DNA of 36,410 bases, from positions 7,094 to 43,503 of the forward strand of contig QBMB01000013.1 in NCBI GenBank assembly GCA_003241965.1. The letters are read 5' to 3'. The DNA comes from Burkholderiales bacterium (GTDB lineage: Bacteria > Pseudomonadota > Gammaproteobacteria > Burkholderiales > Burkholderiaceae_C). Shown here in pieces: positions 33,426 through 36,410 of this stretch. Each line of letters starts with the position of its first letter. Within the stretch, counting starts at the first letter, position 1. The translations under genes were made by a program, and so were the position numbers. Under the pieces are notes generated by a model, which saw nothing but the letters and a program-made list of their open reading frames with translations, ran no database searches and was not told the origin of the DNA.

Positions 33426-33493
33426 TGCAGATTAGAACAAACTTTACGGGCCCCACCCAGCAAAAAAGCCCTTGACCCCATCCAACGCACCGC

Positions 33494-33979
33494 TCAAGCC
33501 CCGCGCAGGGCCTGGCGAATCTCCCGGGCCAGCACAGGTCGCAGGTCGGAGCGCACAAACCGCCCCACCCGCACCGACTTTCCGCCACCACGAACCTCGA
33601 TCAACTGACCCTCGTCCTGCCGAGGTTCCACCCGAACCCACTCGCGGGCGAATTCACAACGCTGCGAGTGGCCCGCCGTTTCCCACTCGACCACCAACCG
33701 ACCTTCCAACAAGCTGATGCGCTCGTTGTCGGTCGCGTGTCGGGCATAGACCAGAAAGGCCGTGCCCACCGCCACCAACTCCAACAACGCAAACGGCAAC
33801 ACCAAAGTGGCACCCAGCGACCAGAACATCGCCGAAACACCCATGGAGAGGATGCACAGGGAAGCGTAGAGGTAGCCCAATTGAGCCGGAGTGACCGAGC
33901 AGTTGCGCTTCAGGGTCCACTGCATGCCCTGATCAGACAGCGTCGCGAATCGGAAAGCGTTGTTTGCCTGGCTCACCAT
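33494..33979 (-). CDS. DUF2244 family membrane protein
   Basis: A 161-residue protein with two closely spaced helices at about 33-76 and a soluble C-terminal half (LLEGRLVVEWETAGHSQRCEFAREWVRVEP). This matches DUF2244, a family usually located just upstream of cytochrome oxidase genes in alpha- and betaproteobacteria. It is on the same strand as ctaC and separated by 105 bp containing the FNR-like box. A later ATG at MQWTLKRN is possible but would remove a moderately conserved start. The function is unknown; a link to the oxidase is inferred from position. Confidence 0.88.
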   Translation of the reverse strand: MVSQANNAFRFATLSDQGMQWTLKRNCSVTPAQLGYLYASLCILSMGVSAMFWSLGATLVLPFALLELVAVGTAFLVYARHATDNERISLLEGRLVVEWETAGHSQRCEFAREWVRVEPRQDEGQLIEVRGGGKSVRVGRFVRSDLRPVLAREIRQALRGA

Positions 33980-34062
33980 CCACCACCGGTACTGGTTGCT
34001 GCCGCCTCGAAAGACGGTGCGTTGGCAAAGGGAAAATACCCTTGAAAATTTGGCCAGAGCCG

Positions 34063-34068
34063 ATTGTA
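34063..34068 (-). promoter_or_regulatory. Possible -10 of the DUF2244 gene
   Basis: TACAAT on the minus strand is a close -10 match about 85 bp before the ATG. No good -35 is present at 16-18 bp. The leader would contain an AAGGG/CCCTT dyad near 34028-34045. Confidence 0.4.
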
Positions 34069-34080
34069 GCGGCGTGAAAC

Positions 34081-34111
34081 CGGGAGTCCCCTGACAAAGG
34101 CGTCACTCCCG
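34081..34111. repeat. Inverted repeat after the BioC-like gene
   Basis: CGGGAGT (34081-34087) and ACTCCCG (34105-34111) are perfect 7-bp arms around 17 nt, 23 bp past the BioC-like stop. There is no T-tract, so it is a weak terminator candidate, or an operator upstream of the DUF2244 -10. Confidence 0.35.
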
Positions 34112-34134
34112 AGTGGGACAAGGTGGCTTCCCCT

Positions 34135-35004
34135 TCAGCGCTTGCCCGCACGCAGCATGGACCGCATGTCGTCCAGTGCCAACGAGGTGGAGGAAGCGAG
34201 CGCCACCCGGGGCATGGGTTTGAAAGCGTGGCCGTAGATGATCTCGAAAGTCAGCGTCAGTCTGCCGTCGGTCGCACGCGGCAGACCCGCCTCGATGGCG
34301 GCGCACAGCCGGGCATGCCAGTGGCGCGATCGGCAAGCGCTGAACCGCTGGTCGCTCAGGTTGTGCCCCAGCCCGCGCAGCTCGGCCAGCAGGGGAGCGG
34401 CACCGCTGTAAGACAGCGTGATGCGCTCCATGTCCATCACCGGCTCGGCAAAACCGGCGTGCACCAGCATGTCGCCCCAGTCGTGCATGTCGGTGAAGGC
34501 GTGCGCCGGCGCCGGCCAGCCCTGCTCGGTGTAGACCGCGCGAAGCTCTTTCAGGCTGTCGGGACCCAGGCAGGAAAACATCAGAAAGCCATCGGTTTCG
34601 ATCTGTCGGTGCCATTGGGCCAGCAAGGTCTGCGGCAGCGGCTCCATGTGCAGCGCCATGTTGGCCCACACCATGCGCACGCGGGCGTCACCGCCGGCGG
34701 CCGTCGGACCCGAAGCCCGACCCCACTGCAGTGGGTTCCAGGACCGTGCCGGTGCCTCGCGCGTGGCGGCCAGGGCCTCGGGCAGCCGCCGCGCCGTCAC
34801 CTGACAAGCCGCGTCGGGCAGCAAGCCACGCAGCTTGCGGTGCACCTCCAGCCCGCCGTGCACCGGCTCCCAGTGCAACCAGCTGGTGGGTTTCTCTCGA
34901 AACCACGGCAGGCGATCGGCCATGCGCGAACCCACTTCTTCGTGCAACCAAGGGCTGAGCGCATCGGTGCGGCTCAGCCAGCGCTGCGCCGCGCCTGGAT
35001 CCAT
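34135..35004 (-). CDS. BioC-like methyltransferase family protein
   Basis: A 289-residue protein whose C-terminal half is clearly BioC-like: VWANMALHMEPLPQTL, FSCLGPDSLKELR, DMHDWGDMLVHAGFAEPVMDME and IIYGHAFKP. BioC methylates malonyl-ACP to start biotin synthesis. The N-terminal half should contain a DxGCGxG SAM loop, but the corresponding region (WLHWEPVHGGLEVHRKLRGLLPDA) lacks it. SAM binding is therefore doubtful or divergent. The ATG at 35004 was chosen; a TTG at 35043 opens the longest frame and would add 13 residues. It is transcribed divergently from comF. No other biotin genes are in the window. Confidence 0.78.
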   Translation of the reverse strand: MDPGAAQRWLSRTDALSPWLHEEVGSRMADRLPWFREKPTSWLHWEPVHGGLEVHRKLRGLLPDAACQVTARRLPEALAATREAPARSWNPLQWGRASGPTAAGGDARVRMVWANMALHMEPLPQTLLAQWHRQIETDGFLMFSCLGPDSLKELRAVYTEQGWPAPAHAFTDMHDWGDMLVHAGFAEPVMDMERITLSYSGAAPLLAELRGLGHNLSDQRFSACRSRHWHARLCAAIEAGLPRATDGRLTLTFEIIYGHAFKPMPRVALASSTSLALDDMRSMLRAGKR

Positions 35005-35092
35005 GCCGGGCACGGGGCTCTCTGAGGTGGTGGGTGTGTTCAAGCGGCGCGGTGGGGCGCGAGCCCCTGGGGTATCGGCGGAAGCGAGTCAG

Positions 35093-35098
35093 TATATT
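35093..35098 (+). promoter_or_regulatory. -10 element close to the comF start
   Basis: TATATT ends 6 nt before the chosen comF ATG, so a transcript from it would be leaderless or nearly so. No Shine-Dalgarno precedes the ATG. The -35 region is poor. Confidence 0.45.
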
Positions 35099-35104
35099 GG
35101 CCCG

Positions 35105-35842
35105 ATGCCCGCCGCCCGCCGCACTCTCCTGGAGTCCCTGCCCGCCACCTGCCAGGTCTGCGCCGCCTGGCCGGCACAGCCCGTGTGCCCGGCCTGCATC
35201 GAGCGTTTTGCACTGCCCCGCACCCGCTGCCGTGCATGCGCGGCCGCGTTGCCGTACGAATCGGGTTTGTGCGGTGCCTGCCTGACCCGCCCCGACGCCC
35301 CCGCCGTCGAGCACTGCGTGGCCGCGGTGGACTACGCCTACCCGTGGGACGGCTTGATCGCGCGGTTCAAGTTCCAATCTGAGCCAGGCTGGGCACAGCC
35401 GTTCGCCCAACGCCTGCTTCAAGTGCCCCAGACCCTGCCGCTGCTGCAAACCCGGCCACTGATGGTGCCCATACCGCTGACCGCCACGCGCCTGGGCGAG
35501 CGGGGCTACAACCAGGCCTGGGAGCTGGTGAAGGCCCTGCGCGCCCAGTGCAGCCGGGACACACGTGCCCTGCCATGCGACACGCTGGCCGACGCTCTGG
35601 TGCGCCTGGGCGAAACGCCCGACCAGCACAGCCTGGGCCGCGACGCCCGCCTGCGCAACCTGCGCGGCGTGTTCGCCGCCCACCCGGCACACGCCCAGCG
35701 GCTGGTGGGGCGACACGTCTTGCTGGTGGACGATGTGACCACCACGGGTGCCACGCTGCATACCGCCGCGCAAGCCTTGCTGCAAGCGGGGGCCGCTCGG
35801 GTCAGTGCCCTGGTTTTCGCCCGCACGCCGCCAAGCCGCTAA
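35105..35842 (+). CDS. ComF family phosphoribosyltransferase-like protein
   Basis: A 245-residue protein related to ComFC/GntX, involved in DNA uptake and recombination in competent bacteria. The N-terminal zinc-finger region has four CxxC pairs (Cys16/19, 28/31, 42/45, 56/59). The C-terminal phosphoribosyltransferase domain contains the PRPP loop VLLVDDVTTTGATL at about 204-217. The ATG at 35105 was selected because the zinc finger starts just after it; the open frame extends far upstream into the divergent gene. trmL starts 11 bp after its stop, so the two are probably cotranscribed. Confidence 0.92.
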   Translation: MPAARRTLLESLPATCQVCAAWPAQPVCPACIERFALPRTRCRACAAALPYESGLCGACLTRPDAPAVEHCVAAVDYAYPWDGLIARFKFQSEPGWAQPFAQRLLQVPQTLPLLQTRPLMVPIPLTATRLGERGYNQAWELVKALRAQCSRDTRALPCDTLADALVRLGETPDQHSLGRDARLRNLRGVFAAHPAHAQRLVGRHVLLVDDVTTTGATLHTAAQALLQAGAARVSALVFARTPPSR

Positions 35843-35853
35843 GCTCTGCGACC

Positions 35854-36327
35854 ATGTTCAACATCGTTCTCGTCAGCCCTGAAATCCCGCCCAACACCGG
35901 CAACGTGATCCGGCTCAGTGCCAACACGGGCTGCGCCTTGCACCTGATTGAACCGCTGGGTTTTTCCATGGACGACAAACACATGAAGCGCGCCGGGCTG
36001 GACTACCACGAGTACGCGGACCTGCACCGCCACGCCGACTGGCCCACGTTCCTGCGCACCCAGCAGCCCGACCCATCGCGCCTGTTCGCCTTCACCACAC
36101 GCGGCAGCCACAGTGCTTTCAGCACCGCATTCCAGCCCGGTGACTGGTTCGTGTTCGGCTCTGAAACCAGCGGCTTGCCCGAAGCGCTGCGCGAGTCGGT
36201 CCCCACCGCGCAACGCCTGCGTCTGCCCATGCGGGAGGGTCAACGCAGTCTGAACCTTTCCAACTCGGTGGCGGTGATGGTCTTCGAAGCCTGGCGTCAG
36301 CAGGCGTTTGCAGGGGCGATTTCGTGA
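35854..36327 (+). CDS. trmL: tRNA (cytidine(34)-2'-O)-methyltransferase
   Basis: A 157-residue SPOUT-class enzyme that methylates the ribose of the wobble base in tRNA-Leu(CAA) and tRNA-Leu(UAA) using SAM. Motifs are IPPNTGNVIRLSANTG (residues 11-26), FGSETSGLP and LNLSNSVAVMVFEA, the last two forming the trefoil knot. The length equals E. coli TrmL (157). One of its expected substrates, tRNA-Leu(CAA), is encoded at 17345 in this window, about 18 kb away. It is the second gene after comF. Confidence 0.96.
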   Translation: MFNIVLVSPEIPPNTGNVIRLSANTGCALHLIEPLGFSMDDKHMKRAGLDYHEYADLHRHADWPTFLRTQQPDPSRLFAFTTRGSHSAFSTAFQPGDWFVFGSETSGLPEALRESVPTAQRLRLPMREGQRSLNLSNSVAVMVFEAWRQQAFAGAIS

Positions 36328-36338
36328 TGCACATCACG
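36323..36338. promoter_or_regulatory. CRP/FNR-like palindrome CGTGAT-N4-ATCACG
   Basis: A perfect 6-bp inverted repeat with GTGA-N6-TCAC spacing overlaps the trmL stop codon. Its centre lies about 62 bp before the transcription start predicted from GATAAT at 36381, a class I activator distance. The binding protein is unknown. Confidence 0.4.
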
Positions 36339-36380
36339 CGCCGGACGAAAGAAGGCTGTGCACTGCAGCGGTGCCCGCCC

Positions 36381-36386
36381 GATAAT
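36381..36386 (+). promoter_or_regulatory. -10 element close to the last ATG of the window
   Basis: GATAAT ends 5 nt before the ATG at 36392. As at 28259 and 35093, this geometry predicts a leaderless transcript. No Shine-Dalgarno is visible. Confidence 0.4.
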
Positions 36387-36391
36387 TTCCC

Positions 36392-36410
36392 ATGCACACC
36401 CGCATCCTGA
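36392..36410 (+). CDS. Possible start of a gene cut by the window edge
   Basis: The last 19 bases begin with ATG and read MHTRIL before the window ends. The preceding -10-like GATAAT and upstream palindrome support a real start, but six codons do not allow identification. Confidence 0.35.

Noticed and set aside
35005-35043. TTG at 35043 as start of the BioC-like gene
   Set aside because: A rare start codon without a ribosome binding site, adding 13 Pro/Thr/Ser-type residues; the ATG at 35004 is simpler, though not proven.
1-36410. CRISPR arrays, insertion sequences, phage genes or toxin-antitoxin pairs
   Set aside because: Looked for regularly spaced repeats, transposase motifs with terminal repeats and paired small genes; none was found in this window.

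Overview
The window is a chromosomal segment of a high-GC betaproteobacterium, most likely Burkholderiales/Comamonadaceae and close to Hydrogenophaga. This is inferred from gene content: a caa3-type cytochrome oxidase cluster with DUF2970, DUF2909, DUF2244 and a 40-residue assembly protein, a Bug-type solute receptor, and a BioC-like methyltransferase beside ComF and TrmL. I see no insertion sequence, prophage, CRISPR array or rRNA. One tRNA gene is present, tRNA-Leu(CAA).

Layout. 1-657: 3' part of a histone-deacetylase-family gene. 894-2256: ECF sigma factor and RskA-type anti-sigma factor. 2275-5695 (minus): yaaA, 2OG-Fe(II) dioxygenase, alpha/beta hydrolase and queF, tightly packed. 5743-8259 (minus): rubrerythrin, a two-cluster Fe-S protein and DUF3501, ending in a terminator. 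8538-11387 (plus): VOC protein, FAD monooxygenase and DUF2783, with a large inverted repeat in the only long gene-free gap (9150-9462). 11473-14376: valS. 14499-17305 (minus): 2-hydroxyacid-dehydrogenase-like protein, TusA, Nudix hydrolase and cysM. 17345-17429: tRNA-Leu. 17476-18405 (minus): YeeZ-like SDR. 18489-20505 (plus): ferredoxin-type reductase and Bug receptor. 20521-24057 (minus): response regulator, histidine kinase and DegP/MucD protease. 24132-33388 (minus): the cytochrome oxidase cluster, interrupted by one plus-strand DUF2909 gene. 33494-36327: DUF2244, BioC-like, comF and trmL.

The largest functional unit is the oxidase cluster. It encodes the catalytic subunits (ctaC, ctaD, ctaE), copper delivery (CtaG, Sco and a second Sco-like protein), heme A synthesis (CtaB, CtaA), SURF1 and three small membrane proteins. 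A perfect TTGAT-N4-ATCAA box sits just upstream of ctaC, suggesting oxygen control by an FNR/ANR-type regulator. The QseBC-like two-component pair is adjacent to degP. The same 11-bp-spaced CTAAG-like direct repeat lies 52-55 bp before both the regulator and the protease start codons, which suggests one envelope-stress regulon.

The best candidate for an undescribed system is the rubrerythrin/Fe-S/DUF3501 operon. Two stable hairpins separate its first two genes. Other points are a dehydrogenase-like protein lacking two of three catalytic residues, a BioC-like protein without the usual glycine-rich SAM loop, and several genes whose -10 element lies so close to the ATG that their mRNAs may be leaderless. 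All family assignments come from reading motifs; no database search was run.
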